Shown in pieces: positions 15,461 to 23,263 of a DNA stretch of 57,908 nt. Positions within the stretch are counted from its first letter, which is position 1; each line of letters opens with the position of its first letter. Position numbers and translations under genes: made by a program. Source of the stretch: Verrucomicrobiota bacterium (lineage in GTDB: Bacteria; Verrucomicrobiota; Verrucomicrobiia; Limisphaerales; JADJPG01); assembly GCA_016713365.1 (NCBI GenBank), contig JADJPG010000044.1, forward strand, positions 1 to 57,908. Direction: 5' to 3'. A model generated the notes under the pieces. The model was not told where the DNA came from and searched no databases. It was given only the letters and a program-made list of their open reading frames with translations.

Positions 15461-16753
15461 ATGCCCACCTTTCAATACAAAGCGCTGCAGGGAAACGGAC
15501 AGATCGCCGAGGGTGTCATCGACGCCGGCGGGCGATCCGAAGCGTTTCGCGTGATGGAAGGTCGCGGGTTGCGCCCCATCAGTCTCGCCGAGCACAAGAA
15601 TGGTAAGAACGGAAAGGCCGCGTCGACCGGTCAGGCGACTGCGGCGAAGGTTGAGAAAGCTGATAAGGCGAACGGTTCATCATCGGGCTTTCAGCTGAAC
15701 CTCGGCAACTCAACCAAGATTTCAGCGCGTGCTCTCGAGAACTTTACGCGTCTGCTCTCCAGCTTGCTCGCGGCCGGTGTTCCTTTGAGCCGGGCGCTCG
15801 TGATTCTCACGAAGGAAGCCTCGAATCCCGTCGCGCAGGCGAAGTGGAAGGAAGTGCATGACCACGTCGTGGACGGCATGTCGCTCGCGGATGCGATGGC
15901 GAAATCGCCGGACACGTTCCCGCGCGTTTATGTCGCGATGGTGGAAGCGGGCGAGACGGGCGGTTTCCTCGATGTCGTGCTCGCGCAGATTGCCGACTTC
16001 CAGGCGCGCGAGAAGGAGATGAAGTCGAAGGTGATGACGGCGTTGCTCTACCCGATCATCCTGCTCGCGCTCGCGCTCGGCGTGCTGGTGTTCCTGCTCG
16101 TTTTCTTCATTCCGAAGTTCCAGACCATCTTCACCGGCTTCGGCGCGAAGCTGCCGTTGCTGACGCAGATCATCGTGGGCACGAGCGAGATCATGCGGTC
16201 GTACGGACTCATCGTGCTGCTCGTGATCGTCGCCGGTGGCTTCATGCTGCGAACGTGGTTTCAGTCCGAGGTTGGAAAGCGGACTTGGGAGGGACTCTTG
16301 CTCCGCGCGCCCGTGGTCGGCCCGCTGGTGTCGCAGTTCGCCATGTCGCGCTTCTGCCGCATGCTCGGCACGCTGCTCGGTGCGGGTGTTCCACTCATCA
16401 ATGCTCTCAACGTCGCGCGCCGCTCCATCGGCAACCAGGTGCTCGTCGATGCCGTTTCAAATTCCATCGAGCGCGTGAAGGAAGGCAAACAACTAGGGCC
16501 GAGCCTCGGCGATTGCCGGACGCTTTTCGCGGGCTCTGTGCTGGAAATGATCTCCGTCGCGGAAGAGAGCGGTCGACTCGATCAGGAGCTGGTCCGCATC
16601 GCGAACGTCACGGAGGGTGATCTGGATCGGCAGCTGAAGACGGCGGTGGCGATGGCCGAGCCGCTGATGCTGTTCCTCATCGCCGGTTTCATCGGAACGA
16701 TCTTCATCGGCATGGTTGTTCCCATCTTCTCGCTGCAAGACCACATCAAATAA
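15461..16753 (+). CDS. gspF: Type II secretion inner-membrane protein GspF
   Basis: 430 residues. Starts with the family signature PTFQYKALQGNGQ, then two T2SF domains (about 85-210 and 290-410). Membrane segments are LLYPIILLALALGVLVFLLV, IVLLVIVAGGFML and LFLIAGFIGTIFIGMVVPIF. A Lys/Ala-rich linker at about 45-75 is longer than usual. GspF is the inner-membrane platform protein that couples GspE to the pseudopilus. It is three bases after gspE and 31 bp before gspG. Confidence 0.95.
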   Translation: MPTFQYKALQGNGQIAEGVIDAGGRSEAFRVMEGRGLRPISLAEHKNGKNGKAASTGQATAAKVEKADKANGSSSGFQLNLGNSTKISARALENFTRLLSSLLAAGVPLSRALVILTKEASNPVAQAKWKEVHDHVVDGMSLADAMAKSPDTFPRVYVAMVEAGETGGFLDVVLAQIADFQAREKEMKSKVMTALLYPIILLALALGVLVFLLVFFIPKFQTIFTGFGAKLPLLTQIIVGTSEIMRSYGLIVLLVIVAGGFMLRTWFQSEVGKRTWEGLLLRAPVVGPLVSQFAMSRFCRMLGTLLGAGVPLINALNVARRSIGNQVLVDAVSNSIERVKEGKQLGPSLGDCRTLFAGSVLEMISVAEESGRLDQELVRIANVTEGDLDRQLKTAVAMAEPLMLFLIAGFIGTIFIGMVVPIFSLQDHIK

Positions 16754-16784
16754 AACGCTTCGCCCCATTTCATTTGCACCAACT

Positions 16785-17231
16785 ATGAAAATCCGAAATC
16801 CGAAATCCGATATCCGAAATCGAAGCCTGCGCGCCTTCACCCTCATCGAGTTGCTGCTGGTGCTCGTCATCCTCGGCATTCTCGCCGCCATCGTGGTGCC
16901 GAAATTCTCCGGCCGCACCGAGCAGGCGCGTCTGGCTGCGGCACAGACGCAGATCGCGAACTTCTCGACCGCGCTCGACACGTTCGAGGTGGACAACGGA
17001 AAATATCCTCAGGGAAAGAACGGTCTAAACGATCTCGTCACCGCACCGCGCGACGCGCAGAGCTGGAAGGGCCCCTATATCAAGGACGTTCCGCTCGACC
17101 CGTGGCAGAAGCCCTTCCTTTACCAGTCCCCGGGGAAACACAATCCGACCTCGTATGACCTCAGCTCGATGGGTCCCGACGGCCGCGAGAATACGGAAGA
17201 CGACGTGACCAACTGGCAGACGAAGAAGTGA
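16785..17231 (+). CDS. gspG: Major pseudopilin GspG
   Basis: 148 residues. Leader of 17 residues rich in Arg/Lys, cleaved before FTLIELLLVLVILGILAA with Glu+5, the prepilin peptidase signature. The mature part has the GspG features PKFSGRTEQARLAAAQTQI, DTFEVDNGKYPQ, a WKGPYIKDVPLDPW block and SMGPDGRENTEDD, which probably binds calcium. It forms the core of the pseudopilus. The leader is encoded largely by a heptameric tandem repeat (16791-16823). No prepilin peptidase gene is in the window, so it must be elsewhere. Confidence 0.95.
   Translation: MKIRNPKSDIRNRSLRAFTLIELLLVLVILGILAAIVVPKFSGRTEQARLAAAQTQIANFSTALDTFEVDNGKYPQGKNGLNDLVTAPRDAQSWKGPYIKDVPLDPWQKPFLYQSPGKHNPTSYDLSSMGPDGRENTEDDVTNWQTKK
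16791..16823. repeat. Heptamer tandem repeat (ATCCGAA)n inside the gspG leader
   Basis: Four consecutive copies of the 7-mer ATCCGAA (the third ending in T) followed by a partial fifth copy. Read in frame this gives most of the GspG leader (IRNPKSDIRNRS). Heptamer arrays of this kind recur in verrucomicrobial and planctomycete genomes. Confidence 0.75.
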
Positions 17232-17299
17232 ATCAACGGGACACGGCCATCCGGCCGCTTCCGCGAACGAACTTCGATAAAACATGAAGCTGTGGACCG

Positions 17300-17343
17300 C
17301 CCTCACCCCGGCTCTCTCCTCCAGGAGAGGGAGCGCGAAGGGT
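17300..17343. repeat. Dispersed repeat with hairpin upstream of gspH
   Basis: The segment reads CCTCACCCCGGCTCTC onward and contains a 7-bp hairpin CTCTCCT / AGGAGAG (17314-17320 and 17323-17329). Sequences of this form, translated as LTPALS, are a common dispersed element in several bacterial phyla. It fills most of the gap between gspG and the preferred gspH start. Confidence 0.6.
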
Positions 17344-17421
17344 GTGTGTCGCGGCTCCAGTTCGTTCGGCGCGTTCGCTGTGCTTCCAGGGGCGGAGCGA
17401 CCGTTACCAACCTGTTGTGGC

Positions 17422-17997
17422 ATGTTCGCGCCGAATCGGAATTCGGCGTTCCGGCGCTCGCGGGCGTTTACGCTCATTGAGCTGATGCTGGTGATGGCGA
17501 TCCTGCTGGTGGTGCTCGCAGTTTCGTTTCCGTCACTGCGCGGCTTCTTCCGCGGACGCCATCTCGACCACGAGGCGCGTCGTTTCATTTCCCTCACGCG
17601 TTACGCTCAGAACCGCGCGATCTCGGAAGGCTACCCCATGGTTCTCTGGGTGGACGTGAAAGCGGGCACTTACGGAATGCAGGCGCAGACCGGTTATCTC
17701 GACGAGGACGACAAGTCGGTGGAGTACGAGCTTCACGAGACGCTGAAGATGGAAGTCTCGCGCTCGGTGATCACGCGGAATTCCAACACTCAGCGCGCGG
17801 AGCGGAACTCGGTGGTCGGCAATTTGCCGGCGATCAAGTTCAACCCGGACGGCTTTTACGCGGACACGAGTCCGGAAGAAATTCTGCTCATCCAGGAAGG
17901 TGAGAGCGGCAGCAAAGATGAAGTCGTCATCGCGAAGAGCCTGAACCGGCTTGGCTATGAAATTCAAACCAGCAACCAGCAAATCGCCCGACGCTAA
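17422..17997 (+). CDS. gspH: Minor pseudopilin GspH
   Basis: 191 residues from the ATG at 17422, giving a 16-residue leader before FTLIELMLVMAILLVVLAVS with Glu+5. A start at 17284 would make a 61-residue leader running through the repeat at 17300-17343, which I consider unlikely. The mature part has the GspH layout: long N-terminal helix, FRGRHLDHEARRFISLTRYA, then a beta-rich domain ending near GYEIQTSN. It sits at or near the pseudopilus tip. It overlaps gspI by 41 bp. Confidence 0.88.
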   Translation: MFAPNRNSAFRRSRAFTLIELMLVMAILLVVLAVSFPSLRGFFRGRHLDHEARRFISLTRYAQNRAISEGYPMVLWVDVKAGTYGMQAQTGYLDEDDKSVEYELHETLKMEVSRSVITRNSNTQRAERNSVVGNLPAIKFNPDGFYADTSPEEILLIQEGESGSKDEVVIAKSLNRLGYEIQTSNQQIARR

Positions 17998-18358
17998 ATG
18001 TCTCGGCGCGTTCACGCTGGCCGAGGTGCTGGCGGCGCTGACGTTTATGGCGGTGGTCATTCCGGTGGCCATCGAAGGATTGCAGATCGCGAATCGCGCG
18101 GGCGTGGTCGCGCAGCGCAAGTCCGTGGCGGCGCGCGTGGCGGAAAGAGTCTTGAACGAATCGCTGGTCGGCAGCCAGTCACAGTCGGCGGGACGCAACG
18201 GCACGGTGCAGGAATCAGGCATCGATTACCGGTGGACGATTCGCCACACGATCTGGCCCGAGGATTCGATGCGTCTGGTGACGGCGGAAGTGCTCTTCAA
18301 CGTGCAGGGCCGCGAACATGACGTGCGCGTGAGCACGCTGGTGGGGAACGAGCGATGA
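17957..18358 (+). CDS. gspI: Minor pseudopilin GspI
   Basis: 133 residues. An 18-residue leader is cleaved before FTLAEVLAALTFMAVVIPVA; Glu+5 is present. The family signature GLQIANRAG and a small C-terminal beta domain (YRWTIRHTIWPED) follow. It initiates the pseudopilus tip with GspJ and GspK. The ATG at 17957 lies inside the end of gspH, and its stop overlaps the gspJ start (ATGA), so translation is coupled. No repeat insert is seen in its leader, unlike gspG, gspJ and gspK. Confidence 0.9.
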   Translation: MKFKPATSKSPDAKCLGAFTLAEVLAALTFMAVVIPVAIEGLQIANRAGVVAQRKSVAARVAERVLNESLVGSQSQSAGRNGTVQESGIDYRWTIRHTIWPEDSMRLVTAEVLFNVQGREHDVRVSTLVGNER

Positions 18359-19170
18359 AGACACGTCGACATCTTGACGGTAGGGCGCGTCGCTCCGCGC
18401 GCGCCGTTTCGTCAGCGGGGACGTCCAACCGGCGCGCGCGGAGCGACGCGCCCTACCAGGCCTTTACCCTCATTGAAATTCTCATCGCGGTGGCGGCGTT
18501 TGCTGTCGTGCTCGCGGCCATCAACACGATCTACTACACGGCTTTACGTTTGCGGAATTCCACGACGGCGGCGATTGAGAAGGGGCTGCCCCTTGAACAC
18601 GCGTTCGGCGTCATCAAGCGCGACCTGTCCGGCCTGGTGGTTCCGGGCAAGACGATCTTCGGCGCATTTTCGACGGTCTCCGCCAGCAACAACGTTTCGG
18701 GACAGATCGGTCCGAACTTCCATACGACGACCGGGGTGATCGACGAGACGTCGCCGTTCGCCGAAGTCCAGCGCGTGTCGTATCTGCTCGTCGCTTCGAC
18801 AAACAACTCGAACGGACGCGACCTGTATCGCGCCGTCAGTCGCAATCTTCTGCCTACGTTGCAGGATCAGTCTGAACAGGAGTGGCTGCTGGGTGGCGTC
18901 GAGACGGTGACTTTCCTTTACCACGACGGCGGCCAGTGGCGTGAGTCGTGGGACGCGACGGTGGTGAACACTACGACCGGGCTTTCAAATGGATTGCCGG
19001 CGGCGGTGAAGATGCAAATTCAACTCGCGAGCGAGGACGGCGCGGTCAGTCGCAGCAGTCGTTCGCGCGAACTGCCGGTCGAACTGGTCGTTCCAATCCA
19101 GGTGCAGCAACGGACGAATCAAACCGATCAGGCTGCGACCACCACGGCCGCTGCGGGAGGTGGGCAGTGA
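18355..19170 (+). CDS. gspJ: Minor pseudopilin GspJ with repeat-derived leader
   Basis: 271 residues. The leader is 36 residues, very basic, and ends YQA before FTLIEILIAVAAFAVVLAAI. No other ATG, GTG or TTG lies in frame before the cleavage site, so the hairpin repeat at 18379-18457 must be translated. The mature protein shows GspJ features: a Thr/Ala-rich helix, FGVIKRDLSGLV and a beta-rich body, then a Gln/Thr/Ala-rich tail. It is a tip pseudopilin. Start is coupled to gspI; the stop overlaps the GTG of gspK. Confidence 0.9.
   Translation: MKTRRHLDGRARRSARAVSSAGTSNRRARSDAPYQAFTLIEILIAVAAFAVVLAAINTIYYTALRLRNSTTAAIEKGLPLEHAFGVIKRDLSGLVVPGKTIFGAFSTVSASNNVSGQIGPNFHTTTGVIDETSPFAEVQRVSYLLVASTNNSNGRDLYRAVSRNLLPTLQDQSEQEWLLGGVETVTFLYHDGGQWRESWDATVVNTTTGLSNGLPAAVKMQIQLASEDGAVSRSSRSRELPVELVVPIQVQQRTNQTDQAATTTAAAGGGQ
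18379..18457. repeat. Perfect 28-bp inverted repeat element inside the gspJ leader
   Basis: Arms 18379-18406 and 18430-18457 are exact reverse complements over 28 bp, with a 23-bp loop. Outer ends are GGTAGGGCGCG and CGCGCCCTACC. The element has the form of dispersed hairpins in verrucomicrobial genomes. It is read in frame as an Arg-rich peptide. Confidence 0.9.
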
Positions 19171-20591
19171 AATTGTGCCGCCATCGTTTGACTTGTAGGA
19201 GCCGACGTGAGGAGGCTCATTTCAACCTTTTTGGAGATCAGAGGCTCCTGACGTCGACTCCTACCAGAAAGAACAGCAACGGCTCCGTCCTCATCATCGT
19301 GCTCTGGGTTGCGTTCGGGTTGATCGCGCTCACGCTCTATTTCGCGAACTCGATGTCGTTCGAACTGCGCGCTTCGGACAATCGCGCGGCGATGATCGAA
19401 GCGGACCAGGCCATCATCGGAGCGGCACGATACGTGAGCAACGTCATCGCGACGGTGCGCGAGCCGGCGACACTGCCGGACATCAACAATTACCGTTCGG
19501 AACAGGTTCCAGTCGGCGACGCCACGTTCTGGCTGATCGGCCGGGCGGATCGGCAGACCGCGATGGACCAGGTTTATTACGGTCTGGTGGATGAGTCTTC
19601 GAAGCTCGATTTGAACGCGCCGTGGCTGACGGTGGATTTGTTGATGAATCTTCCCGGCATGACGACGGAGTTTGCCGCGGCGATTCTCGACTGGCGTGAC
19701 ACGGACAGCGATGTCAACGAGGCCGGCGGCGCGGAGGATGAAACGTATCAACGCCGCAGCCCGGCGTATCGCTGCAAGAACGGGCCGTTCGAGTCGGTGG
19801 AGGAATTGCGTCTCGTGAACGGCGCATTGCTCGACTCGGTTTACGGCGAGGACGCGAATCTCAACGGCGTGCTGGATCCCAACGAGAACGACGCGGATGG
19901 ATCGGTGCCGATGGACAATCGCGATGGCCGGCTGGACTACGGCATGTTCGAGTATTTCACGGTCTATTCGCGGCAGGCGACGCTCGATCCGTATGGTTCC
20001 AATCGTCTGGCGGTTTCGACGCTCAACACCGCGGCAGGTCGCTCCAATCTCCTGATGACGCTCAATACGGTCGGCGTCGGCAACGCGCAGGAAATTGTCG
20101 GCCGGGTGCAGGGCGCGAACATCAGCAGCATTCTCCATTTCTACATCGCCAGCCAGATGGCCGAGGAGGATTTCCTGAAGCTCGAGCCGAGTCTCACGAT
20201 GACCAACCAAGGCTGCGTAAACGTGAACTCCGCGAGCGAAGCCGTGCTGTCCTGCGTGCCGGGCATCGGACTCGATAACGCGCCGACGCTGGTGGCGGCC
20301 CGCCGTTCGAATGCCAATCGACTGAACACCATCGCGTGGGTGAAGGACGCGCTCGATCAGCAGGTCGCGATTCAAGCCGGGCGTTATCTCATCGGGCGCA
20401 CCTACAACATTTCTGCGGACATTGCGGCGGTCGGGCACAACGGTCGCGGCTATCGCCGGGTGAAGTACGTTTTCGACACGACCGAGGGTCCGCCGATGAT
20501 TCGATTCCGGCAGGATTTGACGCACCTCGGCTGGTCGCTGGGCAAATACACCAAGCAACAACTCTCGCTGGCCAATCAAACACGACGATGA
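19167..20591 (+). CDS. gspK: Minor pseudopilin GspK with repeat-derived leader
   Basis: 474 residues from a GTG that overlaps the gspJ stop. The leader is about 39 residues and ends SNG before SVLIIVLWVAFGLIALTLYF, the GspK form of the prepilin helix. The mature protein has the large GspK insert with two SAM-like helical regions, including LDLNAPWL, ILDWRDTDSD and the later VNVNSASEAVLSCVPGIG. The acidic NENDADG and DANLNGVLDPNEND stretches probably bind calcium. It caps the pseudopilus. The repeat at 19195-19264 encodes most of the leader. Confidence 0.9.
   Translation: MKLCRHRLTCRSRREEAHFNLFGDQRLLTSTPTRKNSNGSVLIIVLWVAFGLIALTLYFANSMSFELRASDNRAAMIEADQAIIGAARYVSNVIATVREPATLPDINNYRSEQVPVGDATFWLIGRADRQTAMDQVYYGLVDESSKLDLNAPWLTVDLLMNLPGMTTEFAAAILDWRDTDSDVNEAGGAEDETYQRRSPAYRCKNGPFESVEELRLVNGALLDSVYGEDANLNGVLDPNENDADGSVPMDNRDGRLDYGMFEYFTVYSRQATLDPYGSNRLAVSTLNTAAGRSNLLMTLNTVGVGNAQEIVGRVQGANISSILHFYIASQMAEEDFLKLEPSLTMTNQGCVNVNSASEAVLSCVPGIGLDNAPTLVAARRSNANRLNTIAWVKDALDQQVAIQAGRYLIGRTYNISADIAAVGHNGRGYRRVKYVFDTTEGPPMIRFRQDLTHLGWSLGKYTKQQLSLANQTRR
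19195..19264. repeat. Imperfect 24-bp inverted repeat element inside the gspK leader
   Basis: Arms 19195-19218 (starting GTAGGAGCCGACGTGAGG) and 19241-19264 (ending CGACTCCTAC) pair at 21 of 24 positions around a 22-bp loop. It is a different family from the gspJ element. Read in frame it gives CRSRREEAHFNLFGDQRLL, a peptide string I associate with spurious verrucomicrobial ORFs over this repeat. Confidence 0.85.
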
Positions 20592-22030
20592 AGTTCCCAA
20601 GAAAACCACGCGTTCCGACGACGGTCCTCGGGCTCGCGCTGCACGGCAGCCGGCTCGACGGCGTGCTCGTCAAACGCTCGAACGGTTCCATGCAGGTGCT
20701 GAAGACCTTCAGCGCGACGCTGACCTTGAGCCCGCTCACCGGCGACGCCGAACTGGTCGGGCGCGAGATTCGGAATCATCTCGAACAAGCGGGCATTCGC
20801 GAACGCCGCTGCGTGGTCAGCCTGCCGTTGAGCTGGGCGCTGACGTTGCCCACGGAGATTCCGGAGATGTCGGACGACGACATGCCGAGCTTTCTGGAGA
20901 TCGAGGCGGAGCGCGGTTTCCCCTACGGACTCGAATCGTTGATGGTCGGCCGCTCGACCTTCCGCGCGCCGAGCGGCAAGCGCTTCGCGACGCAGGTCGC
21001 CGTGCCGCGCAATCAGCTCGATCAACTGGAGCGCGCGTTGAAGGCGGCGCAGTTGCGCACGGTGAACATCTCTCTCGGTATCGCGGCGTTGCAGGATCCG
21101 TTGAAGGATTCCTCGAACGGCGTGCTGGCGCTGGTCATCGGCGAGGGCAGTGTGGATTTGCAAATCACCTGCGCGGGCGGCATCGCGGTGATGCGTTCGC
21201 TCGACAACGTCTTTGAAAGTGAATCGTCGCCGAGCCGGCTCTCCACCGAGCTGCTGGTGCGCGAGATCAAGATCACGCTCGGCCAGTTGCCGGCGGAATT
21301 TCGCGACGCGGTGACGCGCATTCGCGTCTTCGGCCGCGGCGAAACGGCACGGCGCTTTCAGTATGAAGCAGTGGGCCGGCTCGACGCGATGGGCATGAAG
21401 GTCGAGCTGGTGGAAGCCTACGCAGGCAATGAGTTCGCCAAGTCGCTACCGTCGAACGTGGAGGTTTCGCCGGCATTCAGTGTGGCGGCGCGCTGCATCA
21501 CGGGCGTGGCGCCGTTGATGGATTTCCTGCCACCGAAGGTCAGCGCGTTCCAACAATTCACCACGCGGTTCGCGTCGAAGAAACTCGGCTGGATTGGCGC
21601 GGCGGCGGCGGCGCTGGTGCTGCTGGTCGGCGGCGCGTTTGCGGTGCAGCAATACAAACTTTCCAAGCTACGCGATCACTGGACGACGATGTCACCGCAG
21701 GTGCGCGAGCTGGAGGATATGCAGGCTCTGATTCGACGGTTTCGTCCGTGGTTCGACAGCTCGTTCCGCAATCTCACGCTACTACGCAAGGTGACGGAGG
21801 CGTTTCCCGAGGACGGCGTGGTGACGGCGAAGACGCTGGAGATTCGCGATATCTCGGCAGTGAGCTGTTCGGGTGTGGCGAGCGACAACCAGTCGTTGCT
21901 GCGGATGCTCGAACAACTCCGCGCGTCGAAGGATGTCCGCGATCTCAAGGTGGATAATATCCGCGGCAAGACGCCGTTGCAGTTCACGTTTAACTTTCAC
22001 TGGGGCGAAGGAGGCGGCGATGGAAATTAA
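20588..22030 (+). CDS. gspL: GspL/PilM-PilN-like assembly platform protein
   Basis: 480 residues. The N-terminal ~310 residues have the actin-like PilM/GspL fold (VLGLALHGSRLDGVLV, CVVSLPLSWALT, FLEIEAERGFPYG). A single transmembrane helix at about 335-358 (WIGAAAAALVLLVGGAFAV) is followed by a periplasmic ferredoxin-like PilN/GspL C-terminal domain. It links the GspE ATPase to the envelope platform. It overlaps gspK by 4 bp and gspM by 11 bp. The joined PilM-PilN layout is that of GspL. Confidence 0.85.
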   Translation: MKFPRKPRVPTTVLGLALHGSRLDGVLVKRSNGSMQVLKTFSATLTLSPLTGDAELVGREIRNHLEQAGIRERRCVVSLPLSWALTLPTEIPEMSDDDMPSFLEIEAERGFPYGLESLMVGRSTFRAPSGKRFATQVAVPRNQLDQLERALKAAQLRTVNISLGIAALQDPLKDSSNGVLALVIGEGSVDLQITCAGGIAVMRSLDNVFESESSPSRLSTELLVREIKITLGQLPAEFRDAVTRIRVFGRGETARRFQYEAVGRLDAMGMKVELVEAYAGNEFAKSLPSNVEVSPAFSVAARCITGVAPLMDFLPPKVSAFQQFTTRFASKKLGWIGAAAAALVLLVGGAFAVQQYKLSKLRDHWTTMSPQVRELEDMQALIRRFRPWFDSSFRNLTLLRKVTEAFPEDGVVTAKTLEIRDISAVSCSGVASDNQSLLRMLEQLRASKDVRDLKVDNIRGKTPLQFTFNFHWGEGGGDGN

Positions 22031-22553
22031 GAAGCGACAGAAGACACTGGTGATCCTCGCGGCGCTCGGCGTCGCGTTCCTGCTGGGCGACAAGATGGTC
22101 GTCACGCCGCTGATGGCGAGCTGGGACGCGCGCGCGAAGCAGATTGCGGAGTTGACCAAGCAGGTGAACCAAGGTTCGCTGCTGGTATCCCGGGATGCCG
22201 TCATTCGTGACCGGTGGGATAACATGCGCACGAACACGCTGCCGGCGGATGTGTCCTTCGCGGAGAACGAAGTGCTGACCGCCTTCGAGCGCTGGTCGAA
22301 GGAAAGCGGGATCAGCATCTCGTCGATCAAGCCGCAGTGGAAGCAGGCGGGCGATGACTTCATGACGCTGGAATGTCGCGCGGATGCGTTCGGCACGATT
22401 CAGGCCGTGACGCGGTTCCTCTACGAAGTGGAGAAGGATCCGCTCGCGCTGCGGGTCGAGGCTCTGGAAGTTTCCGCGCGCGACAACGACGGGCAGCAGC
22501 TGGCGGTCGGACTGCAGGTCAGCGGACTCCAACTGGGCGTGGCACCGCAATGA
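22020..22553 (+). CDS. gspM: GspM/PilO-like platform protein
   Basis: 177 residues. A short cytoplasmic KKRQK start, one membrane helix (LVILAALGVAFLLGDKMVV), a periplasmic coiled-coil (KQIAELTKQVNQG) and a ferredoxin-like C-terminal domain (FLYEVEKDPLALRVEALEVS) match the PilO/GspM plan. It is expected to pair with the GspL product in the inner-membrane platform. Overlaps both neighbours slightly, so translation is coupled. Confidence 0.8.
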   Translation: MEIKKRQKTLVILAALGVAFLLGDKMVVTPLMASWDARAKQIAELTKQVNQGSLLVSRDAVIRDRWDNMRTNTLPADVSFAENEVLTAFERWSKESGISISSIKPQWKQAGDDFMTLECRADAFGTIQAVTRFLYEVEKDPLALRVEALEVSARDNDGQQLAVGLQVSGLQLGVAPQ

Positions 22554-23263
22554 ATACGACACAACTCATCATCGCTGGTTTGATGTTCGCTTCGACGTTC
22601 GGTGCGTCGGCGGCGGAGACGAATGGCCTGGCTCCTGGCGGGTCGTCGCGGGTGGACTACGTTTCGTTCCGCATGATCGCCGACCGCAACATCTTCAATC
22701 CGCATCGTGCCAAGGGCGTGCCGAACCGTCCGCCGCAGCGCACGGAACCGGAGCGGATCGTGCGCAGTGATCGATTCGCGTTGCTCGGCACAATGAGCTA
22801 CGAAAAAGGGCGCTACGCATTTTTCGATGGCAGCAGCACTGAGTTTCGCAAGGTGGCGAAGCCGGAAGACTCCATCGCGGGCTTCAAGATTGCCGAGGTC
22901 GCTCCGACCTGCGTGAAGCTGCTGTTGACCAACGGGCAGTTGCTGGAACTGTGCGTCGGGATGCAGATGAAGAAGTCGGAAGAACAAGGCTGGCAGCTCG
23001 CGGGCAAGGCGGAGGCGGCGGAAGGAACGACTAGATCGTTCTCGTCGAGTTCCAGTTCGTCCGCGAGTTCCGGGCCGGAATCGGAAGATGTGTTGAAGCG
23101 CCTGTTGGAAAAACGGTCGCAGGAGGGCGTGCCCGTGGAAGCGGCGGCTCTGGTTCCGACGAAGGTGGAAGAGGTCAAGCCGGAGGCGGCACCGGCACCC
23201 GGTGAGTCCGATGAAGTGTTGAAGAGACTTTTGCAAAAGCGTGAACAGGAGCAGAACAAATGA
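22550..23263 (+). CDS. GspC/PilP-like periplasmic protein
   Basis: 237 residues. A signal peptide or anchor (LIIAGLMFASTFGASA) precedes a motif FRMIADRNIFNPHR that marks GspC- and PilP-type proteins, which link the inner-membrane platform to the secretin. A homology-region-like beta domain follows (ALLGTMSYEKGRYAFFDG to LLLTNGQLLELCVG). The C-terminal third is Ser-rich, then low-complexity with two copies of a short motif, VLKRLLEKR and VLKRLLQKR. GspC activity is inferred from motif and position before the secretin genes. Overlaps gspM and the next gene. Confidence 0.72.
   Translation: MNTTQLIIAGLMFASTFGASAAETNGLAPGGSSRVDYVSFRMIADRNIFNPHRAKGVPNRPPQRTEPERIVRSDRFALLGTMSYEKGRYAFFDGSSTEFRKVAKPEDSIAGFKIAEVAPTCVKLLLTNGQLLELCVGMQMKKSEEQGWQLAGKAEAAEGTTRSFSSSSSSSASSGPESEDVLKRLLEKRSQEGVPVEAAALVPTKVEEVKPEAAPAPGESDEVLKRLLQKREQEQNK

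Noticed and set aside
17284..17421. gspH start at 17284
   Set aside because: It would give a 61-residue leader through a dispersed repeat; the ATG at 17422 gives a normal 16-residue leader. It cannot be fully excluded because gspJ and gspK do have long leaders.
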